Source: Chloranthus sessilifolius (taxonomy: Eukaryota; Streptophyta; Magnoliopsida; Chloranthales; Chloranthaceae). Taken from it: DNA of 64,000 bases. Below are positions 22,249 through 34,689 of this stretch, piece by piece. The notes below the pieces were generated by a model, which ran no database searches, was not told where the DNA came from, and was given only the letters and a program-made list of their open reading frames with translations. Numbering within the stretch: the first letter of the stretch is position 1; every line of letters begins with the position of its first letter. Both the position numbers and the translations under genes were made by a program. Where the stretch lies: assembly GCA_021018995.1 (NCBI GenBank), contig CM037593.1, forward strand, positions 14,474,088 through 14,538,087, in the 5' to 3' direction.

Positions 22249-23559
22249 TCAATCATTTGGGTCACTGAGGTGCATCGCCTCAATCTTAAACTGGGTGATT
22301 GGCTCAAACATTGGTTTGAGACGTTGTCCGTTGACTTTGAAAACTCGATTGTCCTTGAGATTACGGATCTCAATTGCACCATGCATATTAATGGAAACAA
22401 CCTGATACGGGCCTTCCCATCTAGATTTCAGTTTTCCAGGGTGAAGCTTTAGTCTGGAATTAAACAGCCAAACCTTTTGCCCAATGTGAAACTCTTTTCG
22501 AGAAATTGACTCATCATGAAGCTGCTTGTATCTTTCTTTGTACATTTTCGAATTTTCATACACATCATAGCGTAGTTCGTCCAATTCACTCAACTATAGC
22601 CGTCGATTTGATCCTGCGGCTTGCATGTCGAAATTGAATCTTTTGATGGCCCAAAATGCCTTATGCTCTAATTCAACAGGAAGATGACATGCTTTCCCGT
22701 AGACAATTCTGAACGGAGACATTCCAATTGGTGTCTTGAAGGCGGTGCGATAGGCCCACTGAGCATCAGAGAGCCGGTTTGACCAGTCCCTTCTATCTGA
22801 TCGTACCGTCTTTTCTAAAATTCGTTTAATCTCTCGGTTCGACACTTCCACCTGACCACTAGTTTGCGGGTGATACGGCGTTGCAACCTTGTGGGTGACG
22901 CCGTATTTCTTCATTAAAGTAGCAAAATGGCGGTTGCAGAAGTGCGAACCGCCATCACTAATGATCGCTCGTGGAAACCTGAATCTATTAAAGACATTTT
23001 CCTTCAGAAATTTGACCACCACTTTGTGGTCATTTGAACGGGTTGCCACAGCTTCAATCCATTTGGAAACGTAGTCAACAACTATGAGAATGTATGGATA
23101 CCCAAAAGATGGGGGAAAAGGACCCATGAAGTCAATCCCCCAAACATAAAAAATTTCAACAATCAAAATCGGGTTAAGGGGCATCATATTTCGTTTTGAA
23201 ATATTTCCAAGCTGCTGACATCTTTGGCATTCTTTGCAAAATTGAGCAGCGTCACGAAAGATGGAGGGCCAGTAGAATCCGCTTTGAAGAATTTTCTGTG
23301 CAGTCTTCTGTCCTCCAAAATGGCCTCCACAGGCTCCAGCATGGCAGAAATCGAGAACGCTTAGTTGCTCTTCTGCTGGTACACATCTCCTGATGATTTG
23401 ATCTGAACAAATCTTGAACAAATGTGGTTCATCCCAAAAATAGTATTTGATCTGGGAGAAAAAGAGGTTCTTATCATTCTTTCCCCATTCAGTAGGGATT
23501 TTGCCAGTGACCAAATAATTCACGATATTGGCAAACCAAGGAACTTTCGTAGTTGCCAA
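22249..23559 (-). pseudogene. Element B integrase region (fossil)
   Basis: The zinc region ([27 protein letters not shown]), the core ([40 protein letters not shown]) and a C-terminal [19 protein letters not shown] segment are present in order. It ends about 25 bases before the conserved GGGAGGCAACCC hairpin. Confidence 0.87.
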
Positions 23560-24190
23560 TTGCCATTAATTTCTCATCCGGAAAAGTGTCCCGGATAGGT
23601 TCAGGTGTAACCGATTCTTCAAGCAAAATGCGAGACAAGTGATCAGCCACAACATTCTCGACTCCCTTTTTATCCTTGATTTCGAAATTAAACTCTTGAA
23701 GTAGCAGAATCCAGCGGATCAATCCTGGTTTGGCATCCTTCTTTGCCAACAAATATTTCAATGCAGAGTGGTCTGAAAAGACCACTATATTTTATCCAAG
23801 CAGATAGGAACAAAATTTATCCAAAGCATACACCACAGCTAATAGTTCTTTCTCAGTGGTGGTGTAGTTAAGCTGTGCATCGACCAACATCTTACTGGCA
23901 TAATAAATTACGTGAGGTAATTTGTTCACCCTTTGCCCTAAAACAGCTCCGATAGCGTAATCAGATGCATCACACATGAGTTCGAATGGGAGAGAATAAT
24001 CCGGTGGTTGGATTATTGGTGCATTTGATAAGAGTTCACGCAGCTTCAAAAATGATTTCATGCAATGCTCATCAAATTCAAAAGGTACATCTTTACCAAG
24101 CAAGGTACATAAAGGTTTAGCCACCTTGCTGAAATCCTTAATGAATCGCCTATAAAATCCAGCATGCCCCAAAAATGATCGAATTTGTCG
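23560..24190 (-). pseudogene. Element B RNase H region (fossil)
   Basis: FELMCDASDYAIGAVLGQ, TTTEKELLAVVYALDKF and VFSDHSALKYLLAKKDAKP are visible, with VVADHLSR at the end. Confidence 0.85.
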
Positions 24191-24975
24191 AACACTCTTT
24201 GGTGGGGGCAAATTGGCAATTAGGTCGACTTTGGCCTTATCCACTTCAATTCCTTTCTTGGAAACAATATGCCCCAGCACAATTCCTTGTTGAACCATGA
24301 AATGGCTCTTCTCCTAGCTAAGAACAAGTTTAGAATCCACACAACGTTGTAAAACTTGTGCGAGGTGATTCAAACAAGAACCAAACGTTTTCTCAAAAAC
24401 CGAGAAGTCGTCCATGAACACCTCGATGAACTTGTCAATCATATCTGAAAATATGGCCAACATACATCGTTGGAAAGTAGCAGGTGCATTACATAAGCCG
24501 AACGACATCCTTCGATATGCAAAAGTACCGTAAGGGCATGTGAATGTCGTTTTCTCTTAATCAGGTGGAAAAATGGGCACTTGATTGTATCCCGAATAAC
24601 CATCAAGAAAGCAATAAAACTCTTGCCCTGCAAACTTCTCGAGGATTTGATCGATGAACGGAAGGGGAAAATGATCCTTTCTGGTAGCTGTGTTCAATTT
24701 TCTATAGTCAATGCAGACACACCACCCAGTAGTTTCACGAGTAGGCAACAATTCTCCTTTCGCAATTTCTTTCACAGTGATTCCGAACTTTTTCGGGACA
24801 ATTTGGACTGGACTAACCCATTCACTATCAGAAATCAGATAGATGATTCTAGCATCGAGTAATTTAATGATTTCCTTTAAAACGATTTCTTGCATGTTCG
24901 GATTAAGTCGCCTCTGCGGTTCTCTCGATGGTTTACTCTTATCTTCCAGATGTATTTTGTGCATACATACTGATG
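24190..24975 (-). pseudogene. Element B reverse transcriptase region (fossil)
   Basis: RT motifs run MHKIHLEDKSKPSREPQRRL, SEWVSPVQIVPKK, CIDYRKLNTATRKDHFPLPF, MSFGLCNAPATFQRC and the catalytic FMDDFSVF (about 24405-24425). It makes cDNA from the element RNA primed by tRNA-Asp. Confidence 0.87.
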
Positions 24976-25399
24976 CAGCTAGGGTTCATCCGATAGCCTG
25001 CTTGTGATCTTGAAGCACTTTCAACAAGTCATGCTCTTGTTCTTCCGATAACGTGGATGAAATTATCACCGGAAACGTTTCTCGTGGCCCCAGAAAAGCG
25101 TATTTGAGCGATTCAGGCAACTGTTTCAATTCCACAGTTGGTGGCTCCTCAATTGATGGAGTCGGTTCAGCTTTTACCTCAATGGGTAACGGTTCTATCT
25201 TAGTCACAACTTCACATAAGTTATCATCTGGACATGATAAACTCAACCTCGTCTCTTCTGACTGCTTCCTTTCAGATCCTTTTTCTTCATAGATGGCCAA
25301 CAAAGCGGTTTCAAATTCTTCTTTGGTGAGCATTGATGGTAATGCTTCATCCACCACTTCGTCCATTTGATCGATGTAAAAACATTCGACCTCATCCTC

Positions 25400-25870
25400 G
25401 TTAGGGAAATGGTTCATCGCATGAAATATGTTCAATCTGACCTTCATGTTCCCAAAAGAAACGTCCATGACTCCCGTTCGACAATTAATGCAAGCGTTGG
25501 CAGTGGCGAGAAACGGACGTCCAAGGATGATGGGGACTTGATTAATTGATTTAACAGGTGGTTCCATGTCTAAAATAATAAAGTCCACTGGAAAGACAAA
25601 CTTGTCTATTCCAACCAAAACATCCTCGATAATTCCCCTAGGTCTTCTTTCTGACCTATCGGCCAGTTGGAGTGTGACCGTCGTGGGTTGCAATTCACCC
25701 AATCCGAGTTTCTCGTATATTGAGTATGGGATTAGATTCACACTTGCTCCCAAATCCAATAGTGCTTTTTCAATTGGTTGCCCACCAATGACACATGGAA
25801 CAGTTGGAACTCCAGGGTCTTTCAGTTTCTGTGGGGTTTCCAATTGTAATATTGAACTGACTTGATTAGT
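25400..25870 (-). pseudogene. Element B protease region (fossil)
   Basis: The active-site context is ALLDLGASVNLIPYSIYEK (about 25720-25775), followed by QLADRSERRPRGIIEDVLVG and PPVKSINQVPIILGRPFLAT. It cleaves the polyprotein in this family. Confidence 0.85.
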
Positions 25871-26109
25871 CAGGAACACTTTCTTGGAAATATGAGTACG
25901 CGCCTTTCGCTTACGAGTGCATAAATCTTTGAAAAATTTTGCATACTCAGGCACTTGTTTGATTGTTTCAAGCAATGGAAGATTTATCTTTACTTGCTTG
26001 AATGTTTCAAAAATTTCTTCCATTTTTGCTGGTCCCTTTCCCATTCTAGATGGAGGAGTTAGGCATTGAGGGAATGGTGCCCTTGGGACATAAGGTGCAG
26101 GTTCCATTT

Positions 26110-27984
26110 TTTATTCTTGTTCATGTCCTAGTTGGACAGTTGAGGGAGACTCATCCTCGATTACTTTTTCTTTTCCCTTCTCTCTTCTTTGCTCTTTCTC
26201 TTTCTCTTTTCTTTTCTCTTTCTCTGTTCTTTTCTCTGATTTGTTTTCTTTCTCTTTTGCTGCTTCTCTTGCTTCCTCTTTTTCCTGATCAGATTCCACA
26301 GGCATTTCCACTTGATTATCAACTTCTCTTCCACTTCTCAGCACCGTAACAGCTTTCAACTGTTGACTATTCGATGGTCCTGCATCAGGTGGTGCTTGAC
26401 CTCGAGGATTGTTGACGGGTTGGCTAGGGAGCCTACCTTCCTCTCGTTGACTCAGCTGATTTGTCAGTTGACTGAATTGATCTATCATCATCTGTTGGAA
26501 AGCTTGCATGCTTTGCATCACCTTTTCCTCCAAATCAGAATCTATAGAAACGGTAGCCTGAGGTTGATTAAAATTCTGATTTTTTCGGTAATCGGAATTC
26601 AGATGGTAATAAGGAGGGTTCTGTTGGAAATTAGAATTCTGTTGGGAAGTGGAATTCTGTCGTGGGAGGAAATTTTGTTGTCCACCCATTGTGTTGGCTC
26701 TGTACTACTGGTTTACCTGACCAGTTTGGTTCGAACCAGCCCATCCTAAGTTGGGGTGATTTTTCCATTCCGGGTTATAGGTATTGGAGTATATGTTTCT
26801 ACCCTGCCGTTGATAAGATTGAGTCAGATTCACTTGCTCTTGAGGAGTAGGTTCATCAGGGAATAATGACAAGGTAGTGGGGCACTCATTAGCCATGTGA
26901 CCTGGGTGGTCACAAATTGAACACACAGTGGGGGTGACAGGAGCTTTAGCTTGCTTGGTCGCAGCTAACAACATATTCATTTGCTTGGACAATATATCAA
27001 CCTTTGTTGATAGATCAGAGGTATTATTTTTTACATTATACAATCCATCTCTTGTCAACACATGAGATTTAGGTGCCAAATCCAAGTTAGTTTGCCCCAG
27101 TGTTTCACTTTGTATCGAAGTTTGGTATAACTTCTCAAACAATGCCCACAATTCATCAACTTCTTTTGTGGCGCACGATCCACCACACGATGCATCAACC
27201 ATGCGTCTCTCTTCAGGAATCAGTCCATTATAAAAACTTTGGACCTGTTGCCACCTTGGAACTTGATGATTTGGACAACTCTTAATCAATTCCTTAAAAC
27301 GTTCCCAACATTCATGGAATGTTTCAGTAGGTTGTTGGGAAAAGAATTGAATCTTCTGACGCAACTCAATGGCTTTGGTCATGGGAAAATATTTTTTAAG
27401 AAACTGACGGTGTAGCTCTACCCAACTCTGAATAGATTGCGGTTCTAAGGAATAAAATCATAATTTTTCCTTATCCCTTAAAGAGAAAGGAAAGAGTCGG
27501 AGTTTAGCTATCTCATCAGTGGCATTGTGGACTCTGAACATTTTGCATACCCCAGTGAATTCATTTAGATGAACATGCGGATTTTCATTTGCTAACCCAT
27601 GGAAAATTGGTAGCATTTGGATCATCGCTGATTTGAATTCATAGTGGTTTCCTGGAATGGGACCATGCATTATACATTCCTAATCCTCGTAAAAACCAGG
27701 ATCATTATAATATTCGAGTGTTCTAGGGCCCTCATTGTAATTATTATTCCCATCATTTCCATTATTTCCATTATTGCCATTATTGATATTCTGGTTGTTC
27801 CCATTCATTTCTTGCCTTTGATCAGCCATGGTATCAGTATGATGATACTGATTCCTTTGAATTCTACGATTCTCTCTACAAGATCGTTCGATCTCAAGAT
27901 TAAATGAGATGTGGGTGATGAGAACGGTAAAGCTCATACACCACGCCACAAAGTGATTGAAGAATCCAAAACAAATCCACAAAA
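26110..27984 (-). pseudogene. Element B gag region (fossil)
   Basis: MADQRQEMNG starts at 27829, with possible earlier starts upstream. Then come an Asn-rich stretch, the capsid-like core (FSLRDK, FHECWERFKELIKSCPNHQ, RMVDASCGGSC), zinc knuckle CSICDHPGHMANEC near 26880-26925, Gln/Asn-rich linkers, and a strongly charged Lys/Glu-rich tail (26150-26290). The gag protein assembles virus-like particles in the cytoplasm. It is broken in a few places. Confidence 0.85.
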
Positions 27985-29116
27985 TAGGCTCAATCGATTG
28001 CAGCAAAGATCTCAATCGATTGACAGAAGCACACTTAAAATTTCACAAAAATGACTTTATCAGTCAATCGATTGAAGAACTGTTCTCAATCGATTGAGGT
28101 TCAAAGGTCAAAGCAAGTTAACACAGGAATTTCAGCCGAAATGGCAAGCACAGAATTTTTGTCAATCGATTGACAGAGGAATGTCAATCAATTGAAAGAA
28201 AAGCAAAGATCACAACAGAGAATATTTCAGTCTCAATCGATTGAACCTGAAGCTTCAATCGATTGAGTTCTAATATGAACAGTGGCGAAAATAAGAAGAA
28301 AAGAAAAGCAAAACAAGATAAATTAATTAATTTTTTTTTTTTTTTTAATTCGAATTTCAAAAATTAAAATTAAAATTTTAAGATTAAAATTAGAAATTAA
28401 AATTTTAAATCTAATGGCAATCCTAAGAATCTTATCTAAAAGAGAAAAATAAGGAAAAGAATAAAAGATTCCTAAATTTCCTAAGGAAGGTATCCTAAAT
28501 TTATAAACTTCCTAAAAAAAAAAAATTAATAACTAATTTTAGAAAATCCTAGAATATCTAAAAGAGGAAAATAAGGAAAAAGAATCCTACTAAAATAAGA
28601 AGTCATAAAAACCTAAACTTCCTAAAAGAGTCCTACAAAAACTTACCTAAGAGAGAAAAATAAGGGAAAGAAGATTTTGCAAATCAAAAATCTAAATATT
28701 AGTTTTTTTTTTTTAATTCAAAAATCAAAATTCACACAAGAAAATCAAAATTTAATTTAGAAATTAAATTTCAAAAATTCTAATTGCAAAAATTTAAGTT
28801 CGAAAATCAAAAATCAACCTTTGAGTACCAAATTTCAGATTTCAAATCCACAAACTTCCAAATTTTCAGAATTAAAGATTTTTTTTTTTTTTTTTTGTCA
28901 ATCTATTGACAAGTTAGTGTCAATCGATTGACACAGAAGTGCTGATAAAAACACAAGACACAGTCAATCGATTGACAAGAAGGTCTCAATCGATTGTTTG
29001 TCAAGTAGTTTCTCCACCACAGAATAGAGTCAATCGATTGAGGAAGAAATCTCAATCGATTGACTGCTAAAAAAAAAAAAAAATCCCTAATCCGAATTAA
29101 TCAAAATTTCGCCGAA
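27985..29116 (-). other. Element B leader with palindrome pairs
   Basis: Untranslated leader between primer site and gag. Four palindrome pairs lie at 27990-28266 and three at 28902-29067, each with 22-bp internal spacing where measured. Between them is an A/T-rich stretch with repeated CCTAAA(A/G)GAG words. No coding region is seen. Confidence 0.8.
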
Positions 29117-29141
29117 ATCTCCGGCAACGGCGCCAAAAACT
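29117..29141 (-). promoter_or_regulatory. Primer binding site of element B (tRNA-Asp type)
   Basis: The plus strand carries CCGGCAACGGCGCCA, identical to the 3' end of plant tRNA-Asp, so the minus-strand RNA would pair with that tRNA. A seven-base spacer separates it from the LTR. Confidence 0.85.
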
Positions 29142-30623
29142 TGATCGATTTTAAATGTAACCCTTGCAAGTGCACAAGATCTATTGCAGTATGACAAGAA
29201 CAGGGGTGTCGAACCCACAGGGAAATCTAAATTTTTAATTAATTCTTTCAGGGATTTAAAAACATCCCCAAGGAAGTACCAAGGGGCAGATTCAATTTAT
29301 CAAAAATTTATCACTTTTTCTAAATGCAAGAAAAATAAATTAATCTGAACAACTAATTACCGATGAATCTAAGAACAATATTTAAATAAGATCAAGAAAT
29401 ATGCTACCCCAGATTTGTACCCCCTTTTTTTTACCATTAACACCTATAGTTTCATTAAAGCATCATTCACACCATCATTCATTCATAAAAATGATTTGAA
29501 ATAAAGTATGATTATCAATCCGGCATACCCTATCTAAAAATAATGACTCAGCCTAACATTGCGGTATGAGTCATGTAAGAAGCATAGCGTATCTCATGAT
29601 GTGTAGATCAAAATAATAAAAACATAATCGCTTCTACTAGATCACTGCAGTCCAGAGATCTAGCGATTACGGCCGTTAATTCACGCAATCAATGGACATA
29701 ACAAGCATTCAATATATTTTCAATAATACAAACTTTTAGCAAAAACGATTCCACAATGACAGTAATTAGACTATGGTATTAATCATAAATATGGGTACTT
29801 ATTTGGGGATCGCATCTTCCCCGATCTACTGATTTAGCCGCTCATCTTTGGTGTATGATCTCCTTGTTCATTCAAAGCCATTCCTCTTTTTATTTCTTCC
29901 CAAAAGATATTTGTTTACAATGCTCTCTCCTAAATACAATCTATGCTTTAAAAGAAAACAATGCAAATCCTAGGTACAATCTACCCTGATTAAACCCTAG
30001 AAGAAGGAGAGAAGAAGACCTTAAAAAGATGAAAAGAAGTTCCCCAAAGTGAAAAGCCCTAAAATTCCAAAATAATCAAATCTACTTCTAATTCCTCCAA
30101 AGAAAAGTCTCAAAAGATCTCAACACCAAGTCCAAAAACAGAGAGTCCTCTATTCAAAGCTTTAGCTTCCTTTTTATAATGGTCGAGCACACCTAAACCT
30201 AATTGCCTCAATCGATTGAGCCAGAAGTCTCAATCGATTGAATTTGAGTTCGAATTTCTTTAGGCACTTACGCTTATGTGTCAATCGATTGATTTTCATG
30301 TCTCAATCGATTGATTTTCAGGCCTGAAGTTTATTTCATCTGTCAATCGATTGACAATGATTCCTCAATCGATTGACTCTTCAATGTAAAGTCTCCTTTC
30401 TTGATGGATATTGATTCTCTTCTCGGATCTCAATGCTTCTTTGGACCTTTTTATCCATAGCTCTTGCATAGCCTTTAATTTCCTTCTTTTAGGCTTTTGA
30501 ATGATCTAATGGTCGGAAACACCTGTAAACATCAAAACCTCACAACAACCATCAGATGCTTTCCTCGAACAACTAAATGTAGGATTTAAGGTGTGAAATA
30601 TAGTCATATTTCAGCACAGATCA
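29142..30623 (-). repeat. 5' LTR of element B (1482 bp)
   Basis: Near-identical to 15679-17141. The longer length comes mainly from a 20-base stretch near the outer end (AGGATTTAAGGTGTGAAATA) absent from the other copy. Palindrome pairs lie at 30207-30380 and a TATA box at 30171-30180. Confidence 0.92.
30171..30180 (-). promoter_or_regulatory. TATA box, element B 5' LTR
   Basis: ATTATAAAAA on the minus strand, downstream of three palindrome pairs (30207-30380). This is the likely core promoter for the full-length transcript of B. Confidence 0.6.
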
Positions 30624-30628
30624 TACGA

Positions 30629-30869
30629 CCGGACAGAAGAGATTGGTTGAACCGGTTATCTGATGCTCTTTATGCATATTGTACTGCATTCAAGACCCCG
30701 ATCGAAATGTGACCGTTTAGGATTGTTTATGGGAAGGTATGCCATCTTCCAGTTGAATTGGAGCAGAAGGCATTCTGGGCCATAAAAAGATGTAATTTCG
30801 ATACGAAAGAGGCAGGGTCCAATCGACGCCTACAGCTGAACGAATTAGAAGAATTACGCTACGATGCAT
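30629..30869 (+). pseudogene. Element A integrase region, second piece (fossil)
   Basis: This piece between B and C encodes integrase sequence such as RRDWLNRLSDALYAY-type and [21 protein letters not shown], continuing the piece that stops at 15678. Bases 30624-30628 are the right target duplication of B; 30865-30869 (TGCAT) are the left one of C. Confidence 0.8.
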
Positions 30870-32346
30870 TGATCGATTTTCAATGTAACCCTTGCAAGTG
30901 CACAAGATCTATTACAGTATGGCAAGAACAAGGGTGTCGAACTCACAGGAAAACGTGAATTTTAATTAATTCTTTCAGAGATTTAAAAACGTCCCCAAGG
31001 AAGTACCAAGGGGCAGATTCAATTTACCAAAAATTTATCACACTTTTCCTAAATGCAAGAGAAATAAATTAAGCTAAACAACTAATTACTAATGAATCTA
31101 AGAACAATATTTAAATGAGATAAAGGAATATGCTATCCCAGATTAGTACCCCTTTTCTATCATTAAAACCCATAGTTTCATTAAAGCATCATTCACACCA
31201 TCATTCATCTAGCAAAATGATTCATAATAAAATATGATCATCAATCCGGCATACCCTATCTAAAAATAATGACCCAGTCTATCATTGCGGTATGAGTCAT
31301 GTAAAAAATATTGCGTATCTTATGATGTTTAGATCACAGCAGTAAATACATAATCGCTCTGCAGCCTAGATCAGCCTGTAGGTTCAGATCTAACAATTAC
31401 GGCCGTTGATATGCGCAATCAACAGTCATAACAAAGCATTCAATATATATTCAATCACACATACTTTGAGCAAAATGATTCCATGATGACAATAAATATA
31501 CTGCGGTATTAATCATAAAAATTGGTTACTTATCTGGGGATCGCATCTTCCCCGATCAACTGATTTAGCCGCTCATCTTTGGTGTATGATCTCCTTATTC
31601 ATACAAAGCCATTTTACTTTTCATTTCTTTTAAAGATCTTTTACACTTGTTTTTCCTAAATACAATCTATGATTTTCTAAAAGAAAAATAATGCAAACCT
31701 AAGTACAATCTACCCAGATTAAACCCTAGAAGAAGGAGGAAAGAAGACCCCTTGAAGAATGAAAAAGAAAAGTCCAATCCCAAATGATGAATCCTTCTTA
31801 ATGCAAACTCATAGCTTCCCTTTTATAGGGTCGAGCAAACCCTAAACCTAATAGCCTCAATCGATTGAGACTTAAACTCAATCGATTGACTTTTAAGTAC
31901 GGACAAAGTTGTCTTCATGTGTCAATCGATTGACACTTAGTCCTCAATCGATTGACATCTAAAAGCAATTTCCGTGAACTTCTGCCCAACTTTACATCAG
32001 ATACTGCCTTGGTATTTTGGCTATAACGTTCTGTCCCGAACTCGGATTGAGGCGATTCTTATGGCATTGGAAAGAAGACGACGAGCTTTAGAATGCTTAT
32101 GTTTTAGAAACTTCATAAATCTGACATCTTGAAGGTCCAAATTAAGCTGCAAGTTACACTAAGTTCTCGATGACCCAAAATTACAGTGTTTTGACATTAT
32201 TTTCGGAATTCTTGGGCTGTTTTAGAAACTTGGATTGTATTTACCTGAAACACTTCAAATCTAGTAAATCTCATCAGATAGCCTTCATCGGACGGCTAAA
32301 TATAGGTATTTAGGGGTAAAATATCATCATAGTTCACTACTCATCA
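30870..32346 (-). repeat. 3' LTR of element C (1477 bp)
   Basis: The plus strand starts TGATCGATTTTCAATGTAACC and ends ...TTCACTACTCATCA. Two palindrome pairs lie at 31857-31957 and the TATA box at 31820-31828. The 370 bases toward its outer end match element D rather than B. Confidence 0.92.
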
Positions 32347-32361
32347 CACCCCCAAACCTAC
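32347..32361 (-). promoter_or_regulatory. Terminal polypurine tract of element C
   Basis: GTAGGTTTGGGGGTG on the minus strand, adjoining the 3' LTR. Confidence 0.8.
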
Positions 32362-34096
32362 ACTTTGCTAGTCCTCGAGCAAAGCAAACTAAAAAAAAAT
32401 AAATGCCACTTTCGTAGGGAGCACAATTGCACTTAGCATGTGCAACAAGCCTTTAAACCCTTAGGTGATCCCTAGTGGAGGAGTTGTGTCTCCTGAGGGT
32501 TTACAGTAAAGTTACCCACAAACCTCCAAAAATTTCAAACCATCGGCAAAATTGAGTTTTCAAAACATTATTTTTTTATAACATATATACTATTCAAAAA
32601 AAAAAATATTAATTGTTTCAATATGTGAATCATCAATCTTAAATATTAATGTCATGTCAATTATGCTAGTGTCTATTTAAATTAATTTAATGCTCCAATT
32701 GTTAGATAACTCATTCATTCATGCCTAAACGTGAAGTGTGTGCATACCAAAGCTAAGATTCATCCATCTCGGAACCAATTTAAATAGTAAATCATCAGAT
32801 CTCATGTGTCGACTCAATCCTCACTTTAGGTATACTCTCAAAATAAAATCACTCCGATGATGGGTAAGTTTTCGCACACATATGAGAGATCAATTCAAAG
32901 CAAGCAAAAAGGTCTCACATGATAAATGAAACACGATGCAATCAATGGACAAAAATAAATCTCATAAGAACTGATACTTGTATATCCTAAGCATGCCATA
33001 TTAAGTGTCAGAAAGTATCACATACTTACTCTTCACAAGGCAGCTATCAATGCAAGATTGGATTATGAAGGTCTTTTGTAGGGTTGTAATGGGGCTCAGG
33101 AAAGGGTAAGAAAGAATTGGAAGTTGGGATTCAAAATTTCTGAAAAATTGGAAAAGAAACAAACTTCTGATTTTTCTATCTCTTTTTTTCTTTTCTGATT
33201 TCTCGCTATTTTTTTAAAAATATTTTTCTATTTTTCTCAACTTTTTTTTTCTTTTGACTTTTCTTTTCTTGAAGCACCTCATATTTTTCATTATTTTTCA
33301 TAATTTTCTTTTTCTTTTTCTCCCCCCTTTTTCTTTTATATTTTTGCCATACACTCTCAGTAAACACCACAACTCAGTATCTCTCCACTTACTCTCTTTT
33401 CGTTCATTTTCATCCCTCGCTCCTAATTTCTCAGAAATAAGAAGGGTAAAGCTGAATTTTCAGAAATGATGAAGGGTTAAAGGTTAACGTGGTTTAGCAA
33501 AGAATGTATAAAGGTAAATTTTTTGATAGGCTCGAAGGGATACTAGAATGATAAATTTATGAGGTGGGATATTTTAAGCACAAACGAGTCAAAGATGGCT
33601 TTCAATCATGCCCTTAAAAGATAGTAACCTTATCTATTTGTCTTGAGTAGATATACAGTACTTTCTAACACAATAATATGAATTTGATATCATGCAAAGT
33701 CACGAGCCAAAATAAAGTGTATGAGATTATGCAAAATAATTTGTATTCAAAGAAAACTCCGAGTTTATGTATTCACTCATCAATGACGGGAAATTAGCTC
33801 TAAAGCTTACCGGATTTAGTCTCCACTAAGAACCTAAGATTCAACGTTCAAAATAGTTCATTGATTTCTAAGTCTTAGCTTGGTATAAGTGCAAAAATTC
33901 TAAGCATGAATTTCAGAGTCATCCACAAATTATCACATCAAGATTCATCATCCTAGATACAAGTAATCAAAATATAACATCAATTTTCTCAAAATTAAAT
34001 TCACATGTATCATCAACTAAAGTTTGAAAACTATCGCAAATTTTTTTTTTTTTTTTGAACTAAATAAAAAAATAAGTGATGAAAGACAGATAAAAA
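32362..34096 (-). other. Element C long 3' untranslated region
   Basis: About 1.7 kb without an ORF. It includes a pyrimidine-rich stretch on the plus strand at 33165-33350, homologous to 17935-18120 in B. Confidence 0.7.
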
Positions 34097-34160
34097 TACC
34101 CCCAAACCTAAAAATAGCAATGTCCTCATTGTTTGAAATAAGTAGGCACCCCCAAACCTA
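34097..34160 (-). promoter_or_regulatory. Paired internal G tracts and CAATGAGGACATTG hairpin, element C
   Basis: TAGGTTTGGGGGTG (34147-34160), CAATGAGGACATTG (34118-34131) and TAGGTTTGGGGGTA (34099-34110) on the minus strand, the same order as in A and B. Confidence 0.65.
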
Positions 34161-34374
34161 TTGAAAAGTACCTCAACACAAAGATCAGGTGCAGAGAATA
34201 TGTGCATCAAATTAGAACATGACTAAAAATAGGTTGAAGGTAATGTGGCTACACTAATTTGGAAATTAAAAATAACCTAAACTAAACTAAAAACTAATAT
34301 TCTAGAACTAAACATACGAAAACCGAAATGCTAAATCCTCAATCCTAAACTAAACCTGAGTCCAACTCCTTTAA

Positions 34375-34610
34375 TCATTGGTAGGTGGGCCCATCCACCT
34401 TGGTTCACTTAAATTGATGTTCTTCAGCACAGGGAGTAATGTCTCCCAGAGTTCGAGTGGAAATTGATGAGTCACCGCCGATGGTATGGATGGAGGCGTG
34501 GAGGCGGCGGTAAGAGATGGACATGGAGGAGGTGGAGACGGAATCCCATCAATTATCTCGATATCAGTAGTGATGCTCAGTGTAGGAGATTTGGAACGAT
34601 TCTAACAAAA
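34375..34610 (-). pseudogene. Small accessory ORF of element C, C-terminal part only
   Basis: The minus strand encodes LSITTDIEIIDGIPSPPPP, a Pro-rich stretch, then LELWETLLPVLKNINLSEPR. DIEIIDG matches the place of VINLDDE in B and VIDLDLP in A; LELWETLLP matches the MWRYAFPKP end. Only the later part of the ORF is present. Confidence 0.55.
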
Positions 34611-34630
34611 ATAAAAATAAATAAAATACA

Positions 34631-34665
34631 CTGGGTTGCCTCCCAGGAAGCGCCGAGTTTAAGTG
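34631..34665 (-). other. Conserved hairpin after pol, element C
   Basis: The CTGGG-AGGCAA-CCCAG hairpin with GCGCTTCCTGG-type flank, as in A and B, although the genes that follow it there are missing here. Confidence 0.75.
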
Positions 34666-34689
34666 TTGACAAGTCGACCTCTTCATTGA

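Larger units (their letters stand above)
15679..30623 (-). mobile_element. Element B: Athila-like Ty3/gypsy element, both LTRs present (14.9 kb)
   Basis: B is bounded by LTRs at 15679-17141 and 29142-30623 and flanked by the 5-bp target duplication TACGA (15674-15678 and 30624-30628), splitting the integrase of A. Read on the minus strand it has primer site, leader, gag, protease, RT, RNase H, integrase, conserved hairpin, palindrome array, TATA box, extra ORF, second array, TATA box, small ORF, paired G tracts and a long 3' untranslated region. The LTRs differ at roughly 2-3% of positions by eye, plus small indels, suggesting about a million years at common plant rates. The coding region has several breaks. 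Confidence 0.92.
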